From assembly GCF_020700235.1 (NCBI RefSeq), contig NZ_CP085303.1, positions 1 to 64,000 on the forward strand: a stretch of DNA of 64,000 nt, given 5' to 3'. The position numbers were made by a program, and so were the translations under genes. The DNA comes from Haladaptatus pallidirubidus (GTDB lineage Archaea > Halobacteriota > Halobacteria > Halobacteriales > Haladaptataceae). Below the pieces are notes generated by a model, which searched no databases, was not told the origin of the DNA, and was given only the letters and a program-made list of their open reading frames with translations. This document shows positions 9,271-17,415 of this stretch, piece after piece (position 1 is the stretch's first letter; every line of letters starts with the position of its first letter).

Positions 9271-9663
9271 CTACGAATTTTGATTGTTCCTATTGTCCTC
9301 CTTATTCCCATCACCAGCGATCGGTTCTGATTGTAGCAGTGCCTCAACACGTGACTCTTCAATATACGAAATAAGTTGGAGTGAGGTATTGTACTCAATG
9401 AGGCCATAGTCCGCTAGCTTTGGAAGTTGGAGATGATGAAGCTGAATCAAGAGGCGGTCTCGATCAGTGGCTTGCATTGTTTCAGATGTCACATTACAGG
9501 CAGATATGTAAATATGCTCCATGAGTGCTTCAATCGGAACAGGCTGGTCAGCATTCGCGATAAGATACCGGAGAATTTGTCGTCGTTGTGTATCAGCGAG
9601 AAGCACAAATAACCAGCACCTGATTTCCAAACTATAACAAATCGCCACCGTGCTGAATCTCAT
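9271..9663 (-). CDS. DUF7344-type halobacterial HTH protein
   Basis: A small putative DNA-binding protein. The core LADTQRRQILRYLIANADQP followed by a helix and QLHHLQLPKLADYGLIEY matches the DUF7344 winged-helix family frequent in haloarchaea. The C-terminus is a charged tail rich in Asn and Gln. The start is uncertain: ATG at 9663 gives 130 residues, but the family usually begins just before the RRxxLRYL helix, so a TTG near 9636 is possible. The longer frame up to 9765 overlaps the upstream gene. Role unknown. Confidence 0.6.
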   Translation of the reverse strand: MRFSTVAICYSLEIRCWLFVLLADTQRRQILRYLIANADQPVPIEALMEHIYISACNVTSETMQATDRDRLLIQLHHLQLPKLADYGLIEYNTSLQLISYIEESRVEALLQSEPIAGDGNKEDNRNNQNS

Positions 9664-9728
9664 CGAGCCCGCGTTCGTCGGGATCGACCATAAGGAGAAA
9701 AGCGAGGCGAAATGTATAATCAGAATGA

Positions 9729-10172
9729 CTACAAGCGAAGCTCTTCTAACACTGAATCCGCCCATTGGGTAGCGTATTCAGCATATTCCTCTTTATCCGG
9801 TGACGCCAAAACGAGGTCCATAACCGTCACAGGCCACGACGTCGTTTGAGATCGAGGAAGTGGATCGCACGGTTGTCGTTGTACTCGCGTTTCACCATCG
9901 AACTTCTGTCGCATCCGACGGCGGCAGTCCGAAATTGGGACATCGTTGTGAAGGTTATCGGATAAAGCTGATCGGAGCGCCGCGAATGCCTCTTGTGAAT
10001 ACCCCATTGATTCCGGATGCTGAAGAATGTAGGCCGAAACGGCACGATAGTGCACCGTCTCTCCGACGCCGTCTGGAAAGCTCCATTCAATCGCTTGCAA
10101 CGTGTCGAAATTGTCACGACATGTTCCGGTAGGAGGAATGGAGGCACCACATTCAGGACATTCGTCATCCAT
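9729..10172 (-). CDS. DUF5946 family protein
   Basis: A soluble protein of about 147 residues. It begins with a zinc-ribbon-like half site, CPECGASIPPTGTCRDNFDTL, followed by a helical region with the LQHPESMGYSQEA motif characteristic of DUF5946. No enzymatic residues are known for the family. The ATG at 10172 places the cysteines right at the N-terminus, as in relatives. The start overlaps the end of the broken acetyltransferase gene by eight bases, so the two were probably one transcription unit. Confidence 0.65.
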   Translation of the reverse strand: MDDECPECGASIPPTGTCRDNFDTLQAIEWSFPDGVGETVHYRAVSAYILQHPESMGYSQEAFAALRSALSDNLHNDVPISDCRRRMRQKFDGETRVQRQPCDPLPRSQTTSWPVTVMDLVLASPDKEEYAEYATQWADSVLEELRL

Positions 10173-10500
10173 CCCATTCGCCCTCCAGCACCGCATACAT
10201 GAGCAGATTCATGTACATTCTTTGATGGTAGGCGGCCTCCTTCAATCTGCCTTCTTGTCGAAAGCCGAGTTTCTTCCAGAAGCGACACGAACCGATATTC
10301 TTATCGACAGCCATTTTTCCATCGGTGAATCCGGCATTCTTCGAATGCGTACGTCGTGAGCAACCGACTCGCCTCGGTACCGTATCCTTCCTCCCAAAAT
10401 TCGGTGCAAGTACATTACCGATTTCCGTCAATTCATCGACGGGGGTAGCCTGATCCAATCCAATAGTTCCTGCCGGCTTTTTCCCGTTAATGTTCTATTT
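10165..10500 (-). pseudogene. GNAT N-acetyltransferase, frameshifted and truncated
   Basis: A RimJ/RimL-like acetyltransferase in at least three pieces. One frame reads KPAGTIGLDQATPVDELTEIG (about 10485-10420). A second frame encodes EFWEEGYGTEASRLLTTYAFE, the acetyl-CoA binding stretch (about 10405-10340). The first frame resumes with CRFWKKLGFRQEGRLKEAAY to the stop at 10165. The N-terminal 60 or so residues are missing. The gene is therefore inactive as it stands, unless sequencing errors caused the shifts. Its product would have used acetyl-CoA to acetylate a small molecule or protein N-terminus. Confidence 0.7.
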
Positions 10501-10581
10501 TCTATAGTTATGTGGGTGCCCAATCTAAACACGAGTCAATGGCACTCAATCATTAAGCTTGTCTAGACTGATAACACAATC

Positions 10582-11364
10582 ATGCGTGAATACGTTTTTC
10601 TGCTCAAATACGATCGTGGTGTCCATCCAATTCGAGATGTATTTATCGATCACCCTACGGTTGTAGCAACAGCACTCGACATTTCTACGGCACTGGACGG
10701 CGGCTGGCGAATTGAGCACCTCTCTGGCCCGGAAGACGCTCTCAACGCAATCGAATCCGTCTATTTCAATGAACAATGTAATGACTGTCTCTATCCGACT
10801 TCGAACTGTGATACAGTGTTCGAATATCAAGTTCTTGAGCACGAACCTACTGCCCGGACGATTTACCGATTCGAAACAGACCAGAGTTATTGTCACGCTA
10901 TCTCCTATCTCGCACTGAAAACGCTCGGTAACGGGTTGGTCTTCGACGCGGTTCAACGTGGACCCTTCTACGAGTGGCGGCTACTCGTCCCTACTGAGAA
11001 AAATATCGAAGTCTTTCACGAAGTACTTCGTGAAGATATTCCAGATGGCATCTCGCTCGAAGTGCGTCGGGTCAGTGCACCCGAACACTGGCTCCATACA
11101 CGACGACCGCAATGGGAAACTGATCTTCCGTACAAACAGCGGGAAGCACTAGAAACGGCAATGGTAATGGGGTACTATGACTATCCGCGCGAAGCAACGC
11201 TCAAGGACATCGCCATCGAACTCGATCTTCCACTAACAACACTCCGATACCGCCTTCGTCGGGCCGAAGCGTGGGCGACTACAACCGCTCTCAAAGGGAT
11301 TCCACCTAACACTATCGATACCAGCGAGATGGTTGGTTTCCCTACCAACGGAAAACGGTCGTGA
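10582..11364 (+). CDS. bacterio-opsin activator-type HTH regulator
   Basis: A haloarchaeal regulator with an N-terminal sensor-like domain of about 200 residues, typical of the Bat family, and a C-terminal HTH_10 domain. The HTH reads LPYKQREALETAMVMGYYDY then EATLKDIAIELDLPLTTLRYRLRRAEAW, at about residues 190-240. No PAS or GAF domain is obvious. The target is unknown; the family is named for activation of the bop gene. The TGA at 11362-11364 is also the terminal TGA of an IS200/IS605-like right end running in the opposite direction. Confidence 0.85.
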   Translation: MREYVFLLKYDRGVHPIRDVFIDHPTVVATALDISTALDGGWRIEHLSGPEDALNAIESVYFNEQCNDCLYPTSNCDTVFEYQVLEHEPTARTIYRFETDQSYCHAISYLALKTLGNGLVFDAVQRGPFYEWRLLVPTEKNIEVFHEVLREDIPDGISLEVRRVSAPEHWLHTRRPQWETDLPYKQREALETAMVMGYYDYPREATLKDIAIELDLPLTTLRYRLRRAEAWATTTALKGIPPNTIDTSEMVGFPTNGKRS

Positions 11365-11530
11365 GCTCCCCCACTTAACGCGCAAAATGCGTTGAGGATT
11401 GGGACTTTCTGTTTCTACAGGCGGAGCAGGCCGAGTGCCTCGGGGCTTGACCCCGAGGCGGTTCACGACGTGCGTTGCAGACACAAGCAGTACTCGGTTG
11501 GCCGAGATTTGCATTATTACAAACACGGTG
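11362..11530 (-). mobile_element. tnpB 3' end and right-end palindrome, remnant
   Basis: On the minus strand, residues VNRLGVKPRGTRPAPPVETE and then NPQRILRVKWG are the C-terminal tail of a haloarchaeal IS200/IS605 TnpB. Within it is a perfect stem CCTCGGGG (11438-11445) / CCCCGAGG (11451-11458). It is followed by a right-end hairpin built on AACGC/GCGTT (about 11374-11396), and the element ends at 11362. The rest of tnpB and any tnpA are gone. In TnpB systems this 3' region also encodes the guide-RNA scaffold. The element's end supplies the stop codon of the HTH gene. Confidence 0.65.
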
Positions 11531-11606
11531 CTATCGACCTTCGGCTCATACCTATAGAAATGACATCGCGATCAAACCTGCTAACATCGACCGATGAGAG
11601 GGGACG

Positions 11607-12368
11607 ATGAGCGCTCAAAAGGATGCATTCGCAGGTGCACGTGCTATGGTTCCTATTCTTCTGGGAATTATCCCATGGGCACTCATTACTGGTGTAACTG
11701 CTGTGAATGCAGGACTGTCACCGTTGCAAGCAATTAGTATGTCGCTTATTGTCTTCTCAGGAACCGCTCAGCTCGTTATGATCGATTTAATTGGGCAAAC
11801 AGCATCAGTTATAGTAATTGTTGGGACAGCGTTCATCATTCTCCTCCGATTTTTGATGTATAGTGCGTCGATCGCACCTCACTTTCGACACTTCAGCCTT
11901 TTTTGGAAGGTGATTTGCGCACATGTTCTTTCTGATGAAGGATATGTGATCTCACTTGCGGAATTCCGAGCAAGAAATCCCAAAGAGTGCAATCAAAAGT
12001 GGTTCTATCTCGGAAGTTCAGTCACGCTCTGGGCTACATGGCAAATAGGAACGATTATTGGGGTTATCGTTGGTGTACAGATTCCCGCTGGTCTCTCACT
12101 GGATTTCGTGATTCCACTTACGTTCACGGCTCTATTGTTCTCATTTCTTGATGACCAGCCAGCGATACTCACAGCAATTGTCGCTGGTGGAGTTGGAATC
12201 ACTACGAGTGTTATCCCAAACAATCTTGGGCTAGTGATCGCCACATTTGTTGGTGTTACTACTGGTGTCTTTGTCGAATACCGACAAGGGGTATTCCCGA
12301 CCATGAGTGATCCAAAGGCTGAGCTGGATAGTGAGGTTGATTCTGTCGATGAGAGAGAGAGTCTATGA
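11607..12368 (+). CDS. azlC: AzlC-family branched-chain amino acid exporter, large subunit
   Basis: Large membrane subunit of an AzlCD exporter, a family that exports branched-chain amino acids (Bacillus AzlCD, Corynebacterium BrnFE). 253 residues with about seven membrane helices. The segment GIIPWALITGVTAVNAGLSP near the N-terminus and FSGTAQLVMIDLIG are family hallmarks. The start at 11607 follows GAGGGG. The stop overlaps the start of the small subunit gene (ATGA). The substrate in haloarchaea has not been tested as far as I know. Confidence 0.88.
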   Translation: MSAQKDAFAGARAMVPILLGIIPWALITGVTAVNAGLSPLQAISMSLIVFSGTAQLVMIDLIGQTASVIVIVGTAFIILLRFLMYSASIAPHFRHFSLFWKVICAHVLSDEGYVISLAEFRARNPKECNQKWFYLGSSVTLWATWQIGTIIGVIVGVQIPAGLSLDFVIPLTFTALLFSFLDDQPAILTAIVAGGVGITTSVIPNNLGLVIATFVGVTTGVFVEYRQGVFPTMSDPKAELDSEVDSVDERESL

Positions 12369-12709
12369 CGACAGAATATAGTTCAACTACAATTTGGATG
12401 GTGTTCTTTGCCACTGGAATCGGAGCATTCGTGCTCCGGTCGTCGTTTATTTTCCTCATTGGAAAGTTGGATGACATCCCTCCATGGGTCGAGGGTGCAT
12501 TGCGGTTTGTTCCACCAGCTGTATTAGCCGCTATCGTTATCCCAGCAGTGTTATTACTTTCTCTGGAGCCATCACTCAGGTTGGTATTCGAGACTGAGAA
12601 ACTGCTTGCATTAGCGCTTGCAGGGGTCGTTGCATGGCAAACCGATAACTTTCTCGCAACTATTGGGATTGGGATGGTTATACTGTGGGGATTCCAAACT
12701 ATAATGTGA
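12365..12709 (+). CDS. azlD: AzlD-family exporter, small subunit
   Basis: 114-residue hydrophobic partner of the upstream AzlC protein, with four predicted helices (about residues 8-28, 42-62, 68-88, 92-112). The stretch GAFVLRSSFIFLIGKLDDIPPWVEGALRFVP contains the conserved R-x-S...P..V..AL.FVP pattern of AzlD. Co-translated with azlC through a four-base overlap. Confidence 0.85.
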   Translation: MTTEYSSTTIWMVFFATGIGAFVLRSSFIFLIGKLDDIPPWVEGALRFVPPAVLAAIVIPAVLLLSLEPSLRLVFETEKLLALALAGVVAWQTDNFLATIGIGMVILWGFQTIM

Positions 12710-12717
12710 ATTATGTA

Positions 12718-12749
12718 TATTTGGTATTTGATTTGATATACACCAAATA
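12718..12749 (+). terminator. inverted repeat after azlD
   Basis: TATTTGGT (12718-12725) and ACCAAATA (12742-12749) form a perfect eight-base stem starting nine bases after the azlD stop. It may act as a 3'-end hairpin; archaeal termination usually relies on T-tracts, so an operator role is equally possible. Confidence 0.4.
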
Positions 12750-12838
12750 AGAGTAAGTACCCTGACTAAGAACAGTTTTGAGAGCAAAATACTGTGTCTA
12801 CAAAACAGGGTACGATAGGACGGAGCGGTTGACGTAGT

Positions 12839-12887
12839 GTGAACCGCATCGAGGTCAAGCCCCGGGGCACTCGGCCTGCCTGTAGAC
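12839..12887 (+). repeat. tnpB 3'-end palindromic repeat, solo copy
   Basis: Copy of the GTGAACCGC...GAGGTCAAGCCCC...GGCCTG repeat on the plus strand, coding for the fragment VNRIEVKPRGTRPA of a TnpB tail. No tnpB body and no right-end hairpin follow. The surrounding 12750-13050 holds no gene that I can support. Confidence 0.6.
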
Positions 12888-13051
12888 TCGTGCAGACCAT
12901 TGTCTCTTCGGTCACGTCGTCGAGTGAGTAACAGTGTTTTCGTGCATTCACAAATGAAATGTGTGAGTTAACCAGCTCTTCGTCTTCAAGTCCGTTTAAT
13001 GCGGAGAGAACCGAGCGTAGTGGAAGATCCGTGGCAAGCCCGATTGGATAG

Positions 13052-13471
13052 TTACGTCTCGATTAGTTCGATGAGGTTTCCATCGGGATCCCGGAAGAAC
13101 AGGATCCGCGAGCCGCTTTCTGTTGTTTGTGGTTTACTCAGCGTTTCAACATCCCTTGGAAGAGTCTCGAAAAATGTGTCAATGTCGTCGACTTCCAGAC
13201 CAAGATGCTTCGCTCCTGGCTCGTTGATCGTACTTTCTGTCCTCTTTTCTCCTGCTGGCTCATATTCTATTAGTTCGATTCGTGCGCCTCCAGTGCCTAA
13301 ATGCACAAATCTCCCAGTTGCTCCCTCGACATCAACGGCTGTTGAGAACGACGTTCCAGAGACGGTAAATTGGTCAAGAACGGTTAGATCGAGGACATTA
13401 CAATAGAACTCCACAGCACGGTCGAGCTCTGTCACAGTCAGACCAATGTGATGTGTCCTTAAATTTGCCAT
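13052..13471 (-). CDS. VOC-family (glyoxalase/dioxygenase fold) protein
   Basis: 139-residue metal-binding VOC protein. The beta-alpha-beta-beta-beta module occurs twice: HHIGLTVTELDRAVEFYCNVLDL at residues 7-29 and HLGLEVDDIDTFFETLP at about 90. It closes with FFRDPDGNLIELIE. Probable metal ligands are His 8, the Glu in RIELIEY, His 89-90 and the final Glu, the glyoxalase I pattern. Could be a lactoylglutathione-lyase-like, methylmalonyl-CoA-epimerase-like or fosfomycin-resistance-like enzyme; the substrate is not set by the sequence. Confidence 0.85.
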   Translation of the reverse strand: MANLRTHHIGLTVTELDRAVEFYCNVLDLTVLDQFTVSGTSFSTAVDVEGATGRFVHLGTGGARIELIEYEPAGEKRTESTINEPGAKHLGLEVDDIDTFFETLPRDVETLSKPQTTESGSRILFFRDPDGNLIELIET

Positions 13472-13565
13472 ATATTGATATCAGGTAGAACACGGGTAAA
13501 ACCGCTTCGGCCAGATGCTAAGTGGATAATTGTTACGATGTTGAAACTACATATCGGTGGCGATA

Positions 13566-13730
13566 TCAATTAAGGTCGTTAGAGTCGTGGCCATCAAACT
13601 CATCATCGGGTTTCGTCTGTGTCCGAAGCGAAGGCCTTAACGTCGCGTTTTCGACAGCAGCCATATGCTTGCAGAAAGCGATGCACTGGATGTGGTACGG
13701 ACACGTGTAAGGGATTGCATCGATTGCAAG
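13566..13730 (-). pseudogene. SWIM zinc-finger protein, C-terminal remnant
   Basis: The minus strand contains TCPYHIQCIAFCKHMAAVENA, followed by an acidic tail ending DDEFDGHDSNDLN. CPYH...C..FCKH fits the SWIM zinc finger of small haloarchaeal proteins. No start codon lies upstream in this frame (a stop sits at about 13731), so only the C-terminal part survives. The rest of the gap from 13735 to 13930 shows nothing. Confidence 0.5.
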
Positions 13731-13932
13731 CTACGGTGAGAAAATACTTTTGAAGTCAGCTCTCGGCTAAATAAGGGCGTATTCACTGAATACAGGTGCT
13801 AAGTCCTCTTTCTCAAAGAGCGAGCAACGCGAGCGAGCAGGGTAGGGTAGTTCACGTTCGCCGGAACTTTCGCCCCCCGGATGAGCAGGAGACGCGGTTT
13901 ATGACGGCGACGTCAGCGACCGCTGATAGGAG

Positions 13933-14220
13933 TCACTCATCGTTTTCCTTCTCAAGGACACGGGCGTAGAGTCCTTCATTTTCCCATATTTTGAGCATTG
14001 CCCCGTCGATTTCAAGCACAACGGAATGGATTGTGTCCGGTCGGTGGGTGAACAGATTGTCGAGGGCATCGGGGTCGACGTAATCATAGAGTCTGAATTC
14101 TGGCGAGCTCAGATCAGTGCCGTCGTGATCGGCCAGTGCCTTGAGTGCGATTTTACATGCTTTGACGTTGCCCTGACCGCCTGCTACCCCGGGACTGTCG
14201 TCCGAATTTGAAGGTTTCAT
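13933..14220 (-). CDS. HalOD1 output domain protein
   Basis: 95-residue HalOD1 protein. The core RLYDYVDPDALDNLFTHR and then SVVLEIDGAMLKIWENEGLYARVLE cover the second half of the domain well. The first half (VKACKIALKALADHDGTDLSSPEF) is diverged but in place. Monocistronic on the minus strand; function unknown as for the family. Confidence 0.82.
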   Translation of the reverse strand: MKPSNSDDSPGVAGGQGNVKACKIALKALADHDGTDLSSPEFRLYDYVDPDALDNLFTHRPDTIHSVVLEIDGAMLKIWENEGLYARVLEKENDE

Positions 14221-14453
14221 GCTTTTTCACTGGGTCCCAACTCAAGCGATACGACTCTGTAAGCAATAATAAAAACACTGGCTAAAATGATGACTGTCGT
14301 GAATACCAGATTCCATCGATATAGATTATGATCTAGATCCCGGACATAATAATTTGTATCTTAAGAGTAGTCACCAACCACAATCGCAATCAGGACAATA
14401 GCTTGTGCGGCACTGATGTCACCGTTTGTGGTGGGGACGACGAGATATAATTA

Positions 14454-14605
14454 CTACCCGTCACCCTCCTCAACACGGAGCGACCCACCGCACTTGCTAT
14501 ATCTGTACCGTTCGGGATTGCGAACGATCTTCGAGCGCCGATACCGGACAATCCGACCGCTGCAATCCTCGCACAGCAGCTACGTTGGCGCAGTGAATCA
14601 TTCAA
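14454..14605 (-). pseudogene. zinc-ribbon mini-protein remnant
   Basis: Minus-strand frame reading LLCEDCSGRIVRYRRSKIVRN and then YRYSKCGGSLRVEEGDG before a stop. CxxC near the start and a single Cys in the second knuckle (SKCGG, normally CxxC) suggest a small zinc ribbon. No start codon exists in this frame; an ATG in another frame begins MNDSLRQRS. A one-base shift near 14580 would join them. Treated as a decayed gene. The rest of 14221-14640 shows no gene. Confidence 0.35.
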
Positions 14606-14637
14606 TGCAGTGTCTGTGACATCCAGAAAAAGCTGTA

Positions 14638-15030
14638 CTAATCAACTGGCTGCAGGAACATCACATTCACACGGCCAACAGCGTCAAAATCACGCAACTG
14701 ATAAACAAGTTCTCGAATCCGGTGAGTTGACCCACCACAGAATACTGTCTCCAAACACCATTCACCGTGATGAAGGTGTTGTGTTGTATGGATAACATCC
14801 TCAAACTCATGTTGCAATGTATGCAATTCCCCAATCACGAGCGTGTGTTCATAATCGAACGCAATTGCGGCAATGGCTTCACCTTCGATCGTTTCTAACT
14901 GGGTATGTCGTTCGATATATTCCTGAATGGCTTCCCGAGCAGCTCGAGAGCGCGATTCTAGTCCTTCTGCTTGCCAGGTATCGTCAAATGCGTCGAGTAT
15001 TTCTTGAGGGATATTGAGGCTGGTTCGCAT
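14638..15030 (-). CDS. nikR: NikR-type nickel-responsive repressor
   Basis: 130-residue ribbon-helix-helix regulator with a C-terminal ACT-like nickel-binding domain. The RHH part is MRTSLNIPQEILDAFDDTW...SRSRAAREAIQEYIE (residues 1-42). The nickel site is recognisable in LQHEFEDVI (first His), TQHLHHGEWC (the H-x-H pair and the Cys) and CLETVFCGG. The spacing between the HxH and Cys is one residue shorter than in E. coli NikR. Transcribed divergently from a histidine-rich transporter gene only 104 bases away, its probable target. The known role is to repress nickel uptake when nickel is plentiful. Confidence 0.9.
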   Translation of the reverse strand: MRTSLNIPQEILDAFDDTWQAEGLESRSRAAREAIQEYIERHTQLETIEGEAIAAIAFDYEHTLVIGELHTLQHEFEDVIHTTQHLHHGEWCLETVFCGGSTHRIRELVYQLRDFDAVGRVNVMFLQPVD

Positions 15031-15134
15031 ACTGCTAGCGAGGTGACCGTCTTATTTATTCACTCGTTATTACGATTTCTCCGAATTGATCATAACAACT
15101 GCTAAACACGCCACCTGCTACTGATTCAATTATA
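15031..15134. promoter_or_regulatory. shared nikR / nickel transporter promoter region
   Basis: The 104 bases between the divergent starts must hold both promoters and, by analogy with other NikR systems, the operator. I see AT-rich segments (TTATTTATTC near 15052 and ATTCAATTATA near 15124) but no clear long dyad like the E. coli GTATGA-N16-TCATAC site. The operator is therefore inferred from gene order only. Confidence 0.45.
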
Positions 15135-16022
15135 ATGGCCCCAACTGACGCGATTGGCCTCTTCGCTGGTGCAATTGCTCTCGGAGCAGTGCACGGGATA
15201 GAACCAGGACACGGGTGGCCGATTGCAGCCTCCTATGCACTGGATAAGGCGAATAAGTGGGTTTATGGATTTGCAGCGAGTTTTATCCTGGGTGTCGGCC
15301 ATCTCATTAGTAGTATTGCGATGGTTGGCGTGTTTTTCTTCGCAAAATCGTATTTCGAGTTGGCAGAGGTGAACCAGCCAATTCAGGTCGATGTGTTCTC
15401 TCAGACCCTTGTCTTGGGTGGGCCAGTAAGTCTCGTCGCTGGGGTATTCTTGATCCTGCTTGGCATTCGCGAGTATACGCACGGGGGACACTCACATGTT
15501 GATCACGAACACAGCCATGCCGATCACGATCATTCACAGGGCTATACTCACGGCCACCACGTCCATGAGGAACATCACGGTCACTCTGACCACTCACATA
15601 CCCATGATGAGGGGCATACCCATTCCAAGCATGAGCACAGCCACTTTGACGATGCGGGAATTCTTGTTCGAGTACGAGGATATCTCCCGTTCGTAGGTGA
15701 GCATTCGCATTCACATTCTCATTCGCAGGAGTCAGTCGATCGAAGCCTATTCGGAATCGCGTGGTTTGCATTTCTTCTTGGGTTTGCTCACGAAGAGGAG
15801 TTTGAAATCATTGCACTCTGTGCGGGGTCGAACTACTGCCTTGAGCTTATGAGCGTGTATGCAATCACTGTTATTGTTGGAATTGTTGGACTGACGCTCC
15901 TGCTCATCGCCGGGTATCATTATTTTGAGGAGAAAGTCGAGCAGTACACACCTTACCTGCCAGCCTTTTCCGCCGCTGTTCTCATCATCATGGGCATCGG
16001 ATTCATTGCGCATCTCTTCTGA
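15135..16022 (+). CDS. nickel/cobalt transporter with histidine-rich loop (NicO/RcnA-like)
   Basis: A 295-residue membrane protein. Three helices come first (residues about 5-25, 38-60 with the motif GAVHGIEPGHGW, 80-115). A cytoplasmic or external loop of about 80 residues (about 118-197) is very rich in His and Asp, with repeated HSH and HDH. Three more helices follow. The HGIEPGH motif in helix 1 is the metal-coordination motif of NicO-type transporters, and FLLGFAHEEEFEI is a second conserved spot. RcnA exports nickel/cobalt while other members import them; pairing with NikR suggests a nickel-controlled importer, but direction is inference. Confidence 0.85.
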   Translation: MAPTDAIGLFAGAIALGAVHGIEPGHGWPIAASYALDKANKWVYGFAASFILGVGHLISSIAMVGVFFFAKSYFELAEVNQPIQVDVFSQTLVLGGPVSLVAGVFLILLGIREYTHGGHSHVDHEHSHADHDHSQGYTHGHHVHEEHHGHSDHSHTHDEGHTHSKHEHSHFDDAGILVRVRGYLPFVGEHSHSHSHSQESVDRSLFGIAWFAFLLGFAHEEEFEIIALCAGSNYCLELMSVYAITVIVGIVGLTLLLIAGYHYFEEKVEQYTPYLPAFSAAVLIIMGIGFIAHLF

Positions 16023-16349
16023 CCACCAGCCCACTCTAAGTATGCAGGAGTCACAAAGTAGGACTCTACGACGTACGCGGTTACACCCACGCTTAATCGA
16101 ACGAATTGTAACCAAAGCGTATCCTGGCGGGTTGCTCGAATTTGAGGACGTGTTCTAGTTTTCAAATCAGATCAATGTCTCGGTGAACATCTATGACTTA
16201 GCATACTTCTCTTTGTATTTCTCCTATATGAATAAATGCTGACCATCTTCAAATTATTTTCAATATTTTATTAATTATCCACTTATTTTGCCTATAGATG
16301 TAATTCGAAACGTTAAAAATGGGCATTCATCAATAAGGAGTACTCTGGA

Positions 16350-16679
16350 ATGTCGAATTCGCTCCGCAATCAAATTCAAGTTCTCTATGAGACTTCTCCA
16401 TCACAGTATGGAATGCTACGGTCATACGCTGAAGAACTCGAAGCACTTCTAACTGGATCTTCGCATAATTACCCGACAGTCAAACAATTATTAGCATCAT
16501 CTGATACGCCAGCCATTCCACCACAAGTAGTGGGAAATCTCCTTACACTTTGTGACCAATTCGGTATTCTTGTAACCCACAGCAAGCGAAATACGAGCAA
16601 TCGATATGATCTCACCCAGTTCAACCAGAAGCGAATGCAGAAGTTAATTCATCTGCTGGATCAGGAGCCCTTCGACTGA
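16350..16679 (+). CDS. hypothetical protein, possible winged helix
   Basis: 109 residues, soluble, with no membrane segment or cysteine. The pattern LRNQIQVLYETSPSQYGMLRSYAEELEALL then NYPTVKQLL, IPPQVVGNLLTLCDQFGIL and a short wing NTSNRYDL looks like a small helix-turn-helix domain, but I do not recognise the family. A truncated paralogue sits at 1336-1563. The gap before it (16023-16349) is AT-rich with no gene. Confidence 0.6.
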   Translation: MSNSLRNQIQVLYETSPSQYGMLRSYAEELEALLTGSSHNYPTVKQLLASSDTPAIPPQVVGNLLTLCDQFGILVTHSKRNTSNRYDLTQFNQKRMQKLIHLLDQEPFD

Positions 16680-16831
16680 ACTCCTTGTCGATCTTGCATT
16701 CGCGCTCAAAATGGGCAATCTGTGACACCATCGCAGACGCAGTTTCACCACATTGCGAGCTGCTCCCTACCACGCTCGTGTACTCCCTTGTTTGGAGTAA
16801 ACTTATGCGATAACGAGGCGTACTATAGCCT

Positions 16832-17389
16832 ATGTCCGATGTGACAATTGTCGGTGGCGGTCCAGCTGGACTCAGTGCAGCACTCTTCACGGCAAAGAAT
16901 GGACTTGAGACTACTGTGTTCGATACCGATAAGACGTGGATGCACAAAGCACACCTTTTCAACTACCTGGGGATCGAGAGTATCGATGGAACTGAGTACA
17001 TGGAGAAGGCACGTGACCAAGCTGACGAGTATGATGTGACCCAACACATGAACACAGCAGTAACGGGCATCGAAACAGACAATGATGGGTTCCAGATCAC
17101 AACTGACGACGGAGAGCATCACACAACGTACGTTGTCTTAGCGACCGGAACAAATCGTGATATAGCCGAGCAACTCGGTTGTGAGCTTACTGATTCGGGG
17201 ACAGTCTCGGTGAATTTGAGTATGGAGACTAGTATCAATGACGCTTACGCAACTGGTGCAATGGTTCGTGACCAGGAATGGCAAGCAGTCATCTCCGCTG
17301 GTGATGGTGGTGCAGCAGCACTCGACATTTTGAGCAAAGAGAAGGGAGAACACTTCCACGACTTCGATACGCCGGCAGACGCAGAATAA
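16832..17389 (+). CDS. thioredoxin reductase-like FAD protein, single domain
   Basis: A short flavoprotein. The N-terminal dinucleotide motif VGGGPAGLSAALFTAKNGL is at residues 7-25, and the ATG motif is LATGTNRDIAEQLG at about 104. The C-terminal FAD motif is INDAYATGAMVRDQEWQAVISAGDGGAAA at about 137-165. The NADPH domain and the CxxC redox pair of thioredoxin reductase are absent; at 185 residues the protein is about 60% of the normal length. Such mini-TrxR proteins recur in haloarchaea, so this is a family and not a truncation. The redox partner is unknown. Confidence 0.8.
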   Translation: MSDVTIVGGGPAGLSAALFTAKNGLETTVFDTDKTWMHKAHLFNYLGIESIDGTEYMEKARDQADEYDVTQHMNTAVTGIETDNDGFQITTDDGEHHTTYVVLATGTNRDIAEQLGCELTDSGTVSVNLSMETSINDAYATGAMVRDQEWQAVISAGDGGAAALDILSKEKGEHFHDFDTPADAE

Positions 17390-17415
17390 GTGAGCAATAT
17401 CGGAGGTTACAGTGC

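Noticed and set aside
11425..11470. Stem CCTCGGGG/CCCCGAGG as a transcription terminator
   Set aside because: It lies inside the translated tail of TnpB and recurs at four other places in the same coding context, so an element origin explains it better.
15487..15730. Repeated CATCAC/CACTCAC tracts that resemble a short tandem repeat array or CRISPR
   Set aside because: They are codons of the histidine-rich loop of the nickel transporter; units are irregular and there are no spacers.
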